A DNA stretch of 64,000 bases from Candidatus Pantoea soli (GTDB lineage Bacteria; Pseudomonadota; Gammaproteobacteria; Enterobacterales; Enterobacteriaceae). Within the stretch, counting starts at the first letter, position 1, and each line of letters begins with the position of its first letter. The DNA lies in the NCBI RefSeq assembly GCF_007833795.1, contig NZ_CP032702.1, positions 2,790,001 through 2,854,000 of the forward strand, read 5' to 3'. The position numbers were made by a program, and so were the translations under genes. The notes beneath the pieces are model-generated. The model searched no databases. It was not told the origin of the DNA and saw nothing but the letters and a program-made list of their open reading frames with translations. Positions 30,007 through 44,333 of the stretch are shown piece by piece.

Positions 30007-31362
30007 ATGTTGTCTAAATTTAACCGTAATAAATACCAACAACACCTCGCACAGCTGCCTAAACTGTCACAATCCGTGTCGGATGTGACAACGCTTTACT
30101 CGCCTGCCGAGTTCCGCGAGACCCTGCTGAAGAAAATTGCAGCAGCGGAGAAACGCATCTGTATTGCCGCGCTGTATCTGGAAAATGATGACGGCGGACG
30201 TGCGGTAATGCAGGCGTTATATGCAGCACGCCAGGCGCGGCCGGAACTGGATATCAGCATTCTGGTAGACTGGCATCGGGCACAGCGTGGCCGTATTGGC
30301 GCTGCGCGCGGCGTGACCAATGCAGACTGGTATTGCGAGATGGCAGCGCAGCATCCGGAGATAGCGATTCCGGTCTACGGCATCCCGGTTAATACGCGGG
30401 AAGCGCTGGGTGTACTGCATCTGAAAGGCTTCATCATTGATGACACCCTGCTTTACAGCGGTGCCAGCCTGAATGATGTTTATCTGCATCAGCACGACCG
30501 GTATCGCTACGATCGCTACCAGCTTATTCGCAATCCGCAGCTGGCCGACACCATGTACGAGTGGATTGGCGAGAACCTGAAGCAGTCAGAAGCGGTTAAC
30601 CGCCTCGATCAGGCCGAACGCCCCTCCAGCCCGGAAATCAAAAATGAAACACGTCAGTTCCGTCAGGAATTGCGCAGCTTCAACTATCAGTTCACCGGAA
30701 ACGCCGGCAACGAATCCCTGACGGTAACGCCACTGGTCGGCTTAGGCAAACGCAGCCTGCTGAACAAAACCATCTTCCATTTGATGCCGTGTGCAGAACG
30801 CAAGCTGACCTTGTGTACGCCCTATTTCAATCTGCCTGCCATTCTGGTACGCAATCTGATCCAGCTGCTGCGTCAGGGCCGGGAAGTGGAAATTATCGTC
30901 GGAGATAAAACCGCGAACGATTTTTATATCCCGCCGGGCGAGCCGTTCAAAATTATTGGTGCGCTACCGTATCTGTATGAAATCAATCTGCGTCGCTTCC
31001 TGAGCCGCTTGCAGTATTACGTCAACAACGGTCAGCTAACCGTGCGCTTGTGGAAAGATGGTGAAAATAGCTATCACCTGAAAGGCATCTGGGTTGATGA
31101 CGAGTGGATGATGATCACCGGTAATAACCTGAATCCGCGCGCCTGGCGGCTGGATCTGGAGAATGCCGTTTTGATCCACGATCCGCTTAACGAACTGGCG
31201 GAACAGCGGGAAAAAGAGCTGACGTTAATCCGCCAGCACACCACGGTAGTGAAACATTTCCACGAGCTGGAGAGCATTTCTGATTATCCGGCCAAAGTGC
31301 GGAAACTGATTCGTCGTCTGCGAAGAATCCGTATCGATCGACTGATTAGCCGGCTGTTGTAA
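30007..31362 (+). CDS. pssA: phosphatidylserine synthase PssA
   Basis: Makes phosphatidylserine from CDP-diacylglycerol and serine, the committed step to phosphatidylethanolamine. It belongs to the phospholipase D superfamily and has 451 residues, as in E. coli. The two HKD-type motifs are HLKGFIIDD near residue 138 and HLKGIWVDD near 357. The basic C-terminus (RKLIRRLRRIRIDR) fits its ribosome and membrane association. The ATG at 30007 was preferred to the GTG one codon earlier. yfiM follows after 3 bases. Confidence 0.95.
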   Translation: MLSKFNRNKYQQHLAQLPKLSQSVSDVTTLYSPAEFRETLLKKIAAAEKRICIAALYLENDDGGRAVMQALYAARQARPELDISILVDWHRAQRGRIGAARGVTNADWYCEMAAQHPEIAIPVYGIPVNTREALGVLHLKGFIIDDTLLYSGASLNDVYLHQHDRYRYDRYQLIRNPQLADTMYEWIGENLKQSEAVNRLDQAERPSSPEIKNETRQFRQELRSFNYQFTGNAGNESLTVTPLVGLGKRSLLNKTIFHLMPCAERKLTLCTPYFNLPAILVRNLIQLLRQGREVEIIVGDKTANDFYIPPGEPFKIIGALPYLYEINLRRFLSRLQYYVNNGQLTVRLWKDGENSYHLKGIWVDDEWMMITGNNLNPRAWRLDLENAVLIHDPLNELAEQREKELTLIRQHTTVVKHFHELESISDYPAKVRKLIRRLRRIRIDRLISRLL

Positions 31363-31365
31363 ACC

Positions 31366-31686
31366 ATGCGGGCGCTTATCCTCTGTGCGGTTTTATTGTG
31401 TAGCGGATGTGCGCACATGGCGCAGGACAGCTGGACCGGCAAGGATAAAGCGGAGCACTTTTTCTCCTCTGCCGCGCTGGCCGCTGCCGGCAGCGAACTC
31501 TCGCAGCATCAGCATCAGGGGCGCGGACAAAATCTGCGCTTCGGCTTTATGTTCTCGCTCGGCTTCGGAGCCGGTAAAGAGTTTTATGACAGCCGCCCGG
31601 CAGGGAGCGGCTGGAGCTGGAAGGATTTCAGCTGGGACGTTGCCGGTGCGGCCAGCGGTGTCGCATTATGGAATCTCAGCCAGTAG
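31366..31686 (+). CDS. yfiM: lipoprotein YfiM (DUF2279)
   Basis: A 106-residue predicted lipoprotein with lipobox LCSGC at residues 11-15. The mature part reads DKAEHFFSSAALAAAGSE, with FGFMFSLGFGAGKEFYDSR near residue 60 and DFSWDVAGAASGVALWN at the end, typical of DUF2279. Function unknown. It starts 3 bases after pssA, suggesting one transcript. Its stop codon abuts the kgtP stop codon on the other strand with no bases between. Confidence 0.88.
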   Translation: MRALILCAVLLCSGCAHMAQDSWTGKDKAEHFFSSAALAAAGSELSQHQHQGRGQNLRFGFMFSLGFGAGKEFYDSRPAGSGWSWKDFSWDVAGAASGVALWNLSQ

Positions 31687-32979
31687 TCACAGTGCAATAC
31701 CTTTGCCCTTGCGGTGCAGCATCAGCGAGATCAGAAAAGCCAGTCCGCCCATCGCCGAGACGTACCAGAAGAAGCTGGTCTCCATTCCCTCTTTTTTCAG
31801 CAGCAACGCAACATACTCTGCCGAGCCGCCAAAGATGGCATTTGCCACCGCATAAGACAAGCCAACCCCGAGCGCACGCACTTCAGGCGGAAACATTTCG
31901 GCCTTGAGGATTCCGCTGATCGCGGTATAGAAGCTGGTGATAATCAGCGACAGCATAACCAGCGCAAAAGCCAGCCAGCTGCTCTGAACATTTTGCAGTA
32001 TCATCAGAACCGGGACCGTGCAGATTGCCGCGCCGGCGCCAAAGATCATCATGGAAGAACGCCGGCCAATTTTATCCGACAGTGCGCCAATAATCGGCTG
32101 AATCAGCATAAAGACCAGCAAAGCACCCGTCATCAGCGTGCTGGCGCTGCGCGCGTCCATGCCGGCGGTGTTGACCAGGTATTTCTGCATGTAGGTAGTA
32201 AAAGTATAGAAACTCAGCGATCCGCCGGCGGTGAACCCCAGCACCATCAGAAACGCTTTTGCGTGATTACGCAGCAGGCCAAAAATACTGCCGGCATCGC
32301 GATGCTGCCGATGCTTTTTATCCGACGTTTCATTCAGCGAACGACGCAGCCACAGCGCGACGACAGCCAGCAGCGCCCCCGCGAAAAAGGGAATGCGCCA
32401 GCCCCAGCTGCGCAACGCTTCATCACTGAGAAGATGCTGCAGCACGACAACGGTCAGCACAGCCAGCAGCTGACCGCCGATCAGCGTGACATACTGAAAA
32501 GACGCATAAAACCCCTTACGCCCTTCAAGTGCCACTTCGCTCATATAGGTCGCGCTGGTACCGTATTCGCCTCCCACTGATAAACCCTGAAACATACGCG
32601 CCAGCAGCAGTACCACCGGAGCCGTAATGCCGATTTCGCTATATCCCGGTAAACAGGCAATGACCAGCGATCCGAAACACATCATGCAGACGGAGATCAG
32701 CATAGATGCTTTACGGCCGTGACGGTCGGCAATATAACCAAATAACCAGCCGCCAATCGGGCGCATCAGAAAGCCCGCCGCAAACACGCCTGCAGTCTGT
32801 AACAGCTGTGTTGTGGTATCACCCGCCGGGAAAAAGACATGGGCGAAATAGAGGGAGAAAAAAGAATAAACGTAGAAGTCGAACCATTCGACCAAGTTCC
32901 CGGAGGATGCGCCGACAATAGCCCAAATCCGCTGCCTGCTTGTCGCCGCCGGCACGTTTTGTTGTGGTGAATCAGTCAT
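31687..32979 (-). CDS. kgtP: alpha-ketoglutarate permease KgtP
   Basis: A proton-coupled MFS symporter of the metabolite:H+ family, 430 residues with twelve helices, importing 2-oxoglutarate. Landmarks are [20 protein letters not shown] near residue 27, [21 protein letters not shown] near 77 and [12 protein letters not shown] near 130. GAGG lies 6 nt before the ATG. As in E. coli it neighbours yfiM and an rRNA operon. No room for a separate terminator exists on its 3' side. Confidence 0.94.
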   Translation of the reverse strand: MTDSPQQNVPAATSRQRIWAIVGASSGNLVEWFDFYVYSFFSLYFAHVFFPAGDTTTQLLQTAGVFAAGFLMRPIGGWLFGYIADRHGRKASMLISVCMMCFGSLVIACLPGYSEIGITAPVVLLLARMFQGLSVGGEYGTSATYMSEVALEGRKGFYASFQYVTLIGGQLLAVLTVVVLQHLLSDEALRSWGWRIPFFAGALLAVVALWLRRSLNETSDKKHRQHRDAGSIFGLLRNHAKAFLMVLGFTAGGSLSFYTFTTYMQKYLVNTAGMDARSASTLMTGALLVFMLIQPIIGALSDKIGRRSSMMIFGAGAAICTVPVLMILQNVQSSWLAFALVMLSLIITSFYTAISGILKAEMFPPEVRALGVGLSYAVANAIFGGSAEYVALLLKKEGMETSFFWYVSAMGGLAFLISLMLHRKGKGIAL

Positions 32980-34118
32980 GTTTTACCTCATTTCCTTGTG
33001 AAGAACAGACGCTAAAGGATCAGTAAAGCATTTGCTGACGCGACGGGGGAATTGTCTCTGGGTGTGAAGAGCAAAATGTGACGAAGATGGAGGTTTCTGC
33101 TGAAACAGCGGAGGTGCAGCAGTTCGCTTTGCCTGTGGCATAACGTAAGCGCTGGTTTTCAGCCCCTTATGGACTGACTGGTTACTGAAGGAGACGGCCA
33201 ATACGGACATCCGTCCGCTGCAGCGTTTTTCGTTGGTAAGGTTTCGTGGTGCGTCTGAAAAGCGGACATCTAGCTTATCCGGCGGTCAGGTAATGGCTGA
33301 TGATAAATATCCCGTTGAAGAACAGCACTGGCGCGGGTAAAACCTGCCAGACTGAGCAGGTGATCATCGTTGCGAACCGGGCTATCTGCGCCGGTAGACA
33401 CCTTTATCACGCGCGAGCGCGGCGCGCACCCGCTGAATGCTTTGAGTCAGTGAGCGGCGCTGGACGTTTTCCTGCTGGTACAGGTGGCAGGCTTTATCAT
33501 GCGCTGGCGCACAACTTCTGAATGCTTTGGGAAAGTAAGGAGGCCGGACATTTCCCGGCCTGGTCAGACGACCGTCTTTACTGCGCAATGTCGTGGCGGT
33601 ACCTGCTGCATGATTATAGTGTAGTCAGTGAGGGGGCGGGCATTTTCCGGCCGGCGCAGATGGCCGCCTTCATTACGCAGCTGGCATGGCCCTTCTGAAT
33701 GTCCTGAGCAAATAAGGAGGCCGGATATTTCCCGGCCTGGTCAGACGGCCGGATTTATCGCGCTACCGGCGTGGCGGCACCTGCTGAATGCCCTGAATGA
33801 GTACGGAGGCCGGACACTTTCCGGCCGGGACGGGTGACAGTCCTGACAGGCTTTATCGCGCGCCGGCGCGGCGCACACCTTCTGAATGCCCTGAGCAAGT
33901 AAGGAGGCCGGACACTTTCCGGCCGATTACAGTATGAGTCAGTGAGGGGGCCGGGCATCTTCCGGCCGGCGCAGGTGACAGCCTTTATCGCCCGCCGGCT
34001 GCCTGCGTGCGGCGGGCGGGCCTCTGCCGGGTTAATCCGGCCACCGTTTACCCGATCGGGCCGCGCCGCGCGGGACTTTTCGCGCCCGCGGGGGCGCTTT
34101 TTCCCGGCGCGCGGACGT
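32980..34118. other. gene-free region between kgtP and the rRNA operon
   Basis: More than 1.1 kb with no credible gene. The left part is the kgtP upstream region; 33410-33980 is a degenerate tandem array of hairpins (separate entry); 34000-34118 is very GC-rich with a plus-strand stem GCGCCC/GGGGCGC followed by TTTTT near 34083-34103. Frames open here are by-products of high GC. Confidence 0.6.
33410..33980. repeat. degenerate tandem array with hairpin cores
   Basis: Seven to eight imperfect units of roughly 80-100 bp. Each has a TTTATCGCGCGCCGGCG-like part, then CTGAATGCCCTGAG, then a hairpin core such as GGAGGCCGGACACTTTCCGG. Clear cores lie at 33539-33560, 33716-33737, 33805-33826 and 33903-33924. 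A second core type (GTCAGTGAGGGGGCCGGGC...) occurs near 33623-33653 and 33938-33969, and a worn copy near 33446-33478. The array lies just beyond the rRNA terminator. Confidence 0.7.
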
Positions 34119-34149
34119 AAAAAAGCCCTGAACTCGCGTTCAGGGCTTC
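34119..34149 (-). terminator. rRNA operon terminator
   Basis: On the minus strand AAGCCCTGAAC-gcga-GTTCAGGGCTT followed by TTTTACG, 13 nt past the 5S gene. Confidence 0.9.
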
Positions 34150-34161
34150 TTCACCTGTTGG

Positions 34162-34281
34162 ATGCCTGGCAGTTCCCTACTCTCGCATGGGGAGACCCCA
34201 CACTACCATCGGCGCTACGGCGTTTCACTTCTGAGTTCGGCATGGGGTCAGGTGGGACCACCGCGCTAGTGCCGCCAGGCA
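34162..34281 (-). rRNA. rrf: 5S rRNA
   Basis: 120 nt. It begins TGCCTGGCGGCACTAGCGCG and ends with the complementary CTGCCAGGCAT, and the central GAACTCAGAAGTGAAACGCC is intact. It lies 95 nt beyond the 23S 3' end. No distal tRNA follows. Confidence 0.97.
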
Positions 34282-34376
34282 GATTCTGTTTCGTCCGCGC
34301 CGCCGAAGCCGCGCAGACCAGTCCGTGAACAAGGCTGAAAATTTTTCCGGGTACCGCAAAACGCCTCTGGCGTTGT

Positions 34377-37281
<2,905 letters not shown>

Positions 37282-37405
37282 TCACAACCCACAGGCGTTT
37301 TGCGCATGTGAATCGCGAAAATCTCGGACCCGGACGCTCCGCCTTATTTCCTGTTACGGGGAAATACGCGGCGCGTTCGTTTCAAATTTTCAGCTTGTTC
37401 CGGAT

Positions 37406-37416
37406 TGTTAAAGAGC
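37406..37416 (-). promoter_or_regulatory. boxA antitermination site in the 16S-23S spacer
   Basis: GCTCTTTAACA on the minus strand, upstream of 23S; binds NusB-S10 in the rRNA antitermination complex. Confidence 0.85.
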
Positions 37417-37471
37417 AAATACTTCGCAGTATGCTTATGCAGCACACTCTGAAGTGTTTTTCAGGACTGTA

Positions 37472-37547
37472 TGGTGGAGCTAAGCGGGATCGAACCGCTG
37501 ACCTCCTGCGTGCAAGGCAGGCGCTCTCCCAGCTGAGCTATAGCCCC
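37472..37547 (-). tRNA. alaT: tRNA-Ala (TGC)
   Basis: 76 nt with encoded CCA: GGGGCTATAGCTCAGCTGGG start, anticodon TGC in CTTGCAC, T-loop GGTTCGATCC. Spacer tRNA of the rRNA operon. Confidence 0.97.
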
Positions 37548-37690
37548 ATGCAGTCACTGCAGAAACCGTCTACTACCACTCAACCGAGTATATTCCCTGA
37601 GGAATATCATTCGTGCTCAGGCAGGGCATGTTTCCGCGAAGCATAGTGAACTATGCGAGCCGGAGACATAACGCAGCATGAGTGCGAATA

Positions 37691-37767
<77 letters not shown>

Positions 37768-37840
37768 GTAGAGGTTTTTCTGCTCGTTACTTTTCTATCA
37801 GACAATCTGTGTGAGCACTGCGCGGGAAGGTATCTTCAGG

Positions 37841-39382
<1,542 letters not shown>

Positions 39383-39535
39383 AAAGTTTGATTTGCTGCA
39401 ACGAGTGCAGCGATGCTCTGTGAATTAAACTTCGTAATGAATTACGTGTTCACTCAGCAGAGTCTTGATATTTTTTCAAGCCCGGAGGCTTGTGATATCA
39501 ATCCCGTGAGTGCCCACACAGATTGTCTGATAAAT

Positions 39536-39546
39536 TGTTAAAGAGC
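39536..39546 (-). promoter_or_regulatory. leader boxA of the rRNA operon
   Basis: GCTCTTTAACA followed by ATTTATCA on the minus strand in the 16S leader. Confidence 0.88.
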
Positions 39547-39586
39547 GGTGCGACGCGGCGTACTGCCTGCTGTCGCGAGGTGGCGT

Positions 39587-39614
39587 ATATTACGCTTTCC
39601 TCCTTCAGAGTCAA
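39587..39614 (-). promoter_or_regulatory. rRNA promoter P2
   Basis: Minus strand -35 TTGACT (39609-39614), 16-bp spacer, -10 TAATAT (39587-39592). Confidence 0.8.
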
Positions 39615-39707
39615 CCTCTTTTTCAGAGGTTTTTCTCCGGCGGGGTGAATCGCTTCACGCCCTGCTGAGCCGCCTGCGTTGCCGCTTTGCCGTCTCAGTG
39701 GTGGCGC

Positions 39708-39735
39708 ATTATAGGGACTTCGATTCCGCTGACAA
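39708..39735 (-). promoter_or_regulatory. rRNA promoter P1
   Basis: Minus strand -35 TTGTCA (39730-39735), 16-bp spacer, -10 TATAAT (39708-39713), followed by the GC-rich discriminator GCGCCACC that fits stringent control. The A/T-rich stretch upstream (GAAAGTTGAAATTAG) is a likely UP element. Confidence 0.85.
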
Positions 39736-39817
39736 GCGCTAATTTCAACTTTCTGCGCAACCGCTCACTTTCCAGGCAAGACGTTGCAAAAACCGGCTAA
39801 TTCTTGTGAAACAGCCA

Positions 39818-39844
39818 CAAAAAACGGGCCCGCAGGCCCGTTTA
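39818..39844 (-). terminator. terminator of clpB
   Basis: Minus strand ACGGGCC-tgc-GGGCCCGTTTTTTG directly after clpB and upstream of the rRNA promoters. Confidence 0.88.
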
Positions 39845-39857
39845 TCATCACTTACCG

Positions 39858-42431
39858 TTACTGTTTTGCCGTAATCACGCCGTCTTCGACGTCCATTTCC
39901 ACGGTTTTGCCTGGCAACAGCGCGCCAGAAAGAATTTTTTGCGCCAGTGGGTTTTCAATCTGTTGCTGAATCGCACGTTTAAGCGGCCGCGCACCATAAA
40001 CCGGGTCATAGCCATTCTCTGCCAGCAATTTCAGCGCATCATCCGTGATATGCAGCTGGAAGCCGCGTTCTTCCAGTCGCTGATACAGCCGCTGCAGCTG
40101 AATCTGCGCAATTGAAGCAATGTGTTTCTCGCCAAGCGGATGGAAGACAACCACTTCGTCGATACGGTTGATAAATTCCGGACGGAAGTGGTTCCCGACT
40201 ACCGACATCACCGTCTCTTTCATTGCCGGATAATCCAGCGTGCCGAAACGCTCCTGAATCAGATCCGAACCGAGGTTCGACGTCATAATGACAACGGTAT
40301 TACGGAAATCCACCGTGCGGCCCTGGCCATCGGTGAGGCGTCCATCATCCAGCACCTGCAACAGAATGTTGAATACGTCAGGATGCGCTTTTTCAACCTC
40401 ATCCAGCAGAATCACCGAATACGGACGGCGGCGGACCGCTTCCGTCAGATAGCCACCTTCTTCATAGCCCACGTAACCCGGAGGTGCGCCCACCAGACGC
40501 GAGACTGAATGTTTCTCCATAAATTCTGACATATCGATACGCACCATGGCGTCATCACTGTCAAAGAGGAAGTTTGCCAGCGCTTTGCACAGCTCGGTTT
40601 TACCCACCCCGGTCGGACCAAGGAACAGAAAAGAACCGATTGGCCGGTTCGGGTCAGACAGACCCGCACGGCTGCGGCGAATTGCATTCGATACCGCATC
40701 AACCGCCTCATTCTGGCCAATCACCCGCGCATGCAGCTCCTGCTCCATGCGCAGTAGCTTGTCTCGCTCCCCTTCCATCATGCGCGCCACCGGGATACCG
40801 GTCCAGCGGGCCAGCACGTCGGCAATTTCCACGTCAGTCACGCGGTTGCGTAACAGCTTCATGGTCTTGCCTTCAGACTGCGTTGCCGCTGCCAGCTGCT
40901 TTTCCAGCTCCGGGATTTTGCCGTACTGCAATTCAGACATCTGTCCCAAATCGCCGACGCGCCGCGCCTGCTCCATTGCCAGACGGGCCTGCTCAAGCTC
41001 TGCTTTGATATTCTGCGTGCCAGTGAGTGAGGCTTTTTCCGCTTTCCACTCTTCTTCCAGTTCGGCGTATTCGCGCTCTTTCTGTTCCAGCTCTGCTTCC
41101 AGCATCTCCAGACGCTTCACGCTGGCGTCATCAGACTCTTTCTTCAGTGCCTGCTGTTCCAGTTTCAGCTGAATAATACGGCGGTCAAGGCGATCCAGGG
41201 GTTCCGGCTTCGAGTCGATCTGCAGTCGGATGCTGGATGCCGCCTCATCGATCAGGTCAATGGCCTTATCCGGCAACTGACGATCGGCAATATAACGATG
41301 CGAAAGCGTAGCTGCCGCCACGATGGCCGGGTCGGTGATCTGCACATGATGGTGCAGCTCGTACCGCTCCTTCAGACCGCGCAGAATGGCGATGGTATCT
41401 TCAACGCTGGGTTCAGCCACAAACACCTTCTGGAAACGTCGCTCCAGCGCGGCATCTTTCTCAATGTACTGGCGATATTCATCCAGCGTAGTCGCACCCA
41501 CGCAGTGCAGTTCACCACGCGCCAGCGCAGGCTTCAGCATGTTGCCGGCATCCATTGCGCCGTCAGCTTTGCCCGCCCCTACCATCGTGTGCAATTCATC
41601 AATAAACAGGATGACATTCCCTTCCTGCTTCGCCAGATCGCTCAGCACGCCTTTCAGGCGCTCTTCAAACTCACCGCGATATTTCGCGCCGGCCACCAGC
41701 GCGCCCATATCCAGCGCCAGTACGCGACGCCCTTTCAGACCTTCCGGTACTTCGCCATTTATGATGCGCTGTGCCAGGCCTTCCACAATAGCGGTTTTAC
41801 CCACGCCGGGCTCACCGATCAACACCGGGTTATTTTTAGTCCGGCGTTGCAGCACCTGAATAGTGCGGCGAATCTCTTCATCGCGACCAATGACCGGATC
41901 GAGCTTGCCGGATTCGGCGCGCTCAGTCAGATCAATAGTGTATTTTTTCAGTGCCTGGCGTTGATCTTCCGCCCCCTGATCGTTCACGTTCTCTCCTCCA
42001 CGCAGTTGCTCGATGGCCTTACTGATTTTTTCCGGGGATGCGCCAGCAGATTTCAGCAAATCCGCCAGGGAGCCGCGTGAGTCGAGGGCCGCCAGAACAA
42101 ATAATTCAGATGATATAAAGTTGTCGCCGCGCTTTTGCGCAAGCTTGTCGCACAGGTTCAGTACCCGGACTAAATCGGCTGAGGGTTGAACATCGCCATC
42201 AGTGCCTTCTACCTGCGGCAGACGGTTAATGGCCTGTTCAATGCTGGTACGCAGGCCAGCCACATCGGCACCTGCGGCACTTAACAGCGGGCGCACCGAT
42301 CCGCCTTCCTGGGTGAGCAGCGCGCTCATCACATGAAGGGGTTCAATGAATTGGTTATCGTGTCCCAGAGCAAGGGACTGTGCATCGGCAAGCGCCAGCT
42401 GGAACTTATTAGTAAGACGATCCAGACGCAT
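39858..42431 (-). CDS. clpB: disaggregase chaperone ClpB
   Basis: A hexameric AAA+ ATPase that pulls proteins from aggregates with DnaK. The 857 residues match E. coli in length. The N-domain (residues 1-145) precedes NBD1 with Walker [10 protein letters not shown] near 206 and Walker B ILFIDELH. The coiled-coil M-domain spans about 410-525 (Glu/Lys/Leu heptads), then NBD2 with GPTGVGKTE near 605 and VILLDEVEK. The ATG at 42431 gives MRLDRL as in E. coli; the longer frame adds four residues. A sigma-32 promoter lies upstream. Confidence 0.97.
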   Translation of the reverse strand: MRLDRLTNKFQLALADAQSLALGHDNQFIEPLHVMSALLTQEGGSVRPLLSAAGADVAGLRTSIEQAINRLPQVEGTDGDVQPSADLVRVLNLCDKLAQKRGDNFISSELFVLAALDSRGSLADLLKSAGASPEKISKAIEQLRGGENVNDQGAEDQRQALKKYTIDLTERAESGKLDPVIGRDEEIRRTIQVLQRRTKNNPVLIGEPGVGKTAIVEGLAQRIINGEVPEGLKGRRVLALDMGALVAGAKYRGEFEERLKGVLSDLAKQEGNVILFIDELHTMVGAGKADGAMDAGNMLKPALARGELHCVGATTLDEYRQYIEKDAALERRFQKVFVAEPSVEDTIAILRGLKERYELHHHVQITDPAIVAAATLSHRYIADRQLPDKAIDLIDEAASSIRLQIDSKPEPLDRLDRRIIQLKLEQQALKKESDDASVKRLEMLEAELEQKEREYAELEEEWKAEKASLTGTQNIKAELEQARLAMEQARRVGDLGQMSELQYGKIPELEKQLAAATQSEGKTMKLLRNRVTDVEIADVLARWTGIPVARMMEGERDKLLRMEQELHARVIGQNEAVDAVSNAIRRSRAGLSDPNRPIGSFLFLGPTGVGKTELCKALANFLFDSDDAMVRIDMSEFMEKHSVSRLVGAPPGYVGYEEGGYLTEAVRRRPYSVILLDEVEKAHPDVFNILLQVLDDGRLTDGQGRTVDFRNTVVIMTSNLGSDLIQERFGTLDYPAMKETVMSVVGNHFRPEFINRIDEVVVFHPLGEKHIASIAQIQLQRLYQRLEERGFQLHITDDALKLLAENGYDPVYGARPLKRAIQQQIENPLAQKILSGALLPGKTVEMDVEDGVITAKQ

Positions 42432-42469
42432 AATTCCTCCCATTACAGGTCAAAATGCTACTGGAGATT

Positions 42470-42497
42470 AAATGAGGTCTTCCCTCAAATTTTCAAG
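42470..42497 (-). promoter_or_regulatory. sigma-32 heat-shock promoter of clpB
   Basis: Minus strand CTTGAAA, 13-bp spacer, CCTCATTT, a close match to the RpoH consensus (CTTGAAA-N13-15-CCCCATNT) and to the E. coli clpB promoter. It lies about 40 nt upstream of the ATG. Confidence 0.9.
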
Positions 42498-42556
42498 GTT
42501 AATGACCTGAGTTGTGAGCAAAAAATACGCTTACTGGATCGTCTTGCGGCGTAAGG

Positions 42557-43226
42557 TTATCGCAGCCAAATCAAAGTTGCCATACGCCCGGTTATGCCAT
42601 CACGCCGGAAGGAGAAAAAATCCGCGCTTTCGCTGTAGGTACAGCGCAGCGTACCACTGATAGAGTGCACACCGGCGGCCTGCAAACGCTGACGTGCCAG
42701 CAGCCAGATATCCGCAAAATATTTGCTGCCGCACGGACGAAACGCCTGCCTGGCACGCGAATCCTGTGCCATGAACGCGCTGCGCACTTCAGCGCCGACT
42801 TCAAACGCCTGCGGACCGATTGCTGGCCCCAGCCAGGCATGAATTTCATCGGGTGCGCAGTGAAAATGCGCCAGCGTCTGCTCCAGCACGCCGGCAAAAC
42901 AGCACCGGCAGGCAATCAGCCGTCATCACCGCGCACACCACGCCGCTTTCCCGGGTAATGGCGGCATCGGCACGCGGTGCGGCCTCGCTGGCAGGCAGGC
43001 GCACCACTGCGTTTCCGTGCACCTGTTCCAGCCACTGTGGCATGGCAGGTAGCTGTGCCACTGCCAGACGCTGACGATTCTGCATGACATGCGTTGCGCT
43101 GTCGCCGACGTGCGCCCCAAGGTTCAGTGAATCCCACGGCGCAGCGCTGACACCGCCCTGACGGGTAGTGGAACACGCCCGGACGCGCGAAGGTGCTGGC
43201 CAGTCCGGGATGATCCATGCACTCAT
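42557..43226 (-). pseudogene. pgeF: pgeF (yfiH), broken by an internal deletion
   Basis: PgeF is a laccase-domain (CNF1/YfiH) enzyme that removes mis-incorporated L-Ser from peptidoglycan precursors. The N-terminal part (43226 down to about 42849) runs MSAWIIPDWP to VMTADCLPVLFC, then leaves frame and stops. The C-terminal part resumes in another frame with GVLEQTLAHF and runs normally to TGRMATLIWLR. Against E. coli about 19 codons are replaced by 1 base, a loss near 56 nt, removing the conserved HAGWRG motif with a metal-ligand His. The rest looks undecayed, so the event is recent or an assembly error. Its ATG overlaps the rluD stop. Confidence 0.85.
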
Positions 43227-44203
43227 AGCCAGTCCATCTGATCGCGAAACTCTTCTGTATCGGCTTTCAGCGCATCAATTAACTCCACCATGTCCTGCGG
43301 CAGCGGTGCATGCCACTCCATTTCAATGCCGGTAATGGGATGGTAAAGACGCAGCATTGTGGCGTGCAGTGCCTGACGGTCGAACCCACGTAACGTATTA
43401 ATGAAGGCTTCCGACGCACCTTTTGGCGGGCGCGGACGGCCACCGTACAGCGGATCGCCCACCAGCGGATGATTGATATGCGCCATGTGGACACGGATCT
43501 GGTGCGTGCGCCCGGTCTCCAGCCGCAGACGTAGCCGCGTATGGGCACGAAAATGCTCCATGATGCGGTAGTGCGTGGTAGCCGGTTTCCCCATCGGATG
43601 AACCGCCATGTGCGTACGCTTGGTTGAGTGACGCGCCATCGGCTCATTAACCGTGCCGCCCGCCGTCATGGTGCCAATCGCTACCGCTTCATATTCACGG
43701 GTGATTTCACGCAGCTGCAGCGTCTCCACCAGATGCGTCTGAGCCGGAACCGTTTTCGCTACCACCATCAGGCCCGTAGTGTCTTTATCAAGACGATGCA
43801 CGATACCGGCGCGGGGCACATCGGCAATCGCCGGGTAGTGATACAGTAGGGCGTTCAGCACCGTCCCGTCCGGATTCCCTGCGCCAGGATGCACCACCAG
43901 GTCACGGGGTTTGTTGATGACCAGAATGTCGTCATCTTCATAAACAATATTGAGCGGAATGTTTTGCGCTTCCCAGCGCTGCTCTTCTTCGATCTCCGCC
44001 TCAATCGCAACCTGCTCACCGCCAAACACTTTCTCTTTGGGTTTATCGATGATGGTGCCGTTGACGCTGACGCGGCGCTCGAGGATCCACTCTTTTATGC
44101 GGGAACGTGAATAATCAGGGAACAATTCCGCCAAAGTCTGATCTAAGCGTTGTCCAAGTTGTGCTTCGGACACCGTTGCGGTGAGTTGAACTTGTTGTGC
44201 CAT
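43223..44203 (-). CDS. rluD: 23S rRNA pseudouridine synthase RluD
   Basis: Isomerises U1911, U1915 and U1917 in helix 69 of 23S rRNA. The 326-residue protein starts with an S4 domain (LGQRLDQTLAELFPDYSRSRIKEWI, about residues 16-75) and has the catalytic Asp in HRLDKDTTGL near residue 139, plus GRTHQIRVHM near 232. pgeF overlaps its end by 4 bases (ATGA). It is divergent from bamD, as in E. coli. Confidence 0.96.
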   Translation of the reverse strand: MAQQVQLTATVSEAQLGQRLDQTLAELFPDYSRSRIKEWILERRVSVNGTIIDKPKEKVFGGEQVAIEAEIEEEQRWEAQNIPLNIVYEDDDILVINKPRDLVVHPGAGNPDGTVLNALLYHYPAIADVPRAGIVHRLDKDTTGLMVVAKTVPAQTHLVETLQLREITREYEAVAIGTMTAGGTVNEPMARHSTKRTHMAVHPMGKPATTHYRIMEHFRAHTRLRLRLETGRTHQIRVHMAHINHPLVGDPLYGGRPRPPKGASEAFINTLRGFDRQALHATMLRLYHPITGIEMEWHAPLPQDMVELIDALKADTEEFRDQMDWL

Positions 44204-44333
44204 ATACAGCTTCTTCGTTAACGTTGGGTTTTCACGGCGATGCCGTTTAATATAATGTGCTATCGTACCTGGTCATTACCGGGAGCTATACGGACAGCTT
44301 CCGCCATAACACTTTGAGGATAATCATTTCGTC

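Noticed and set aside
33410..33980. Possible CRISPR array
   Set aside because: Units are 80-100 bp, highly divergent and not separated by unique spacers of constant length, and no cas gene is nearby.
33942..34328. 128-residue open frame running into the 5S gene
   Set aside because: It overlaps the rRNA terminator and the antisense of 5S rRNA; an artefact of high GC.
37548..37690. Extra gene or tRNA in the long Ile-Ala spacer
   Set aside because: Only short palindromes are present; no cloverleaf or ORF.
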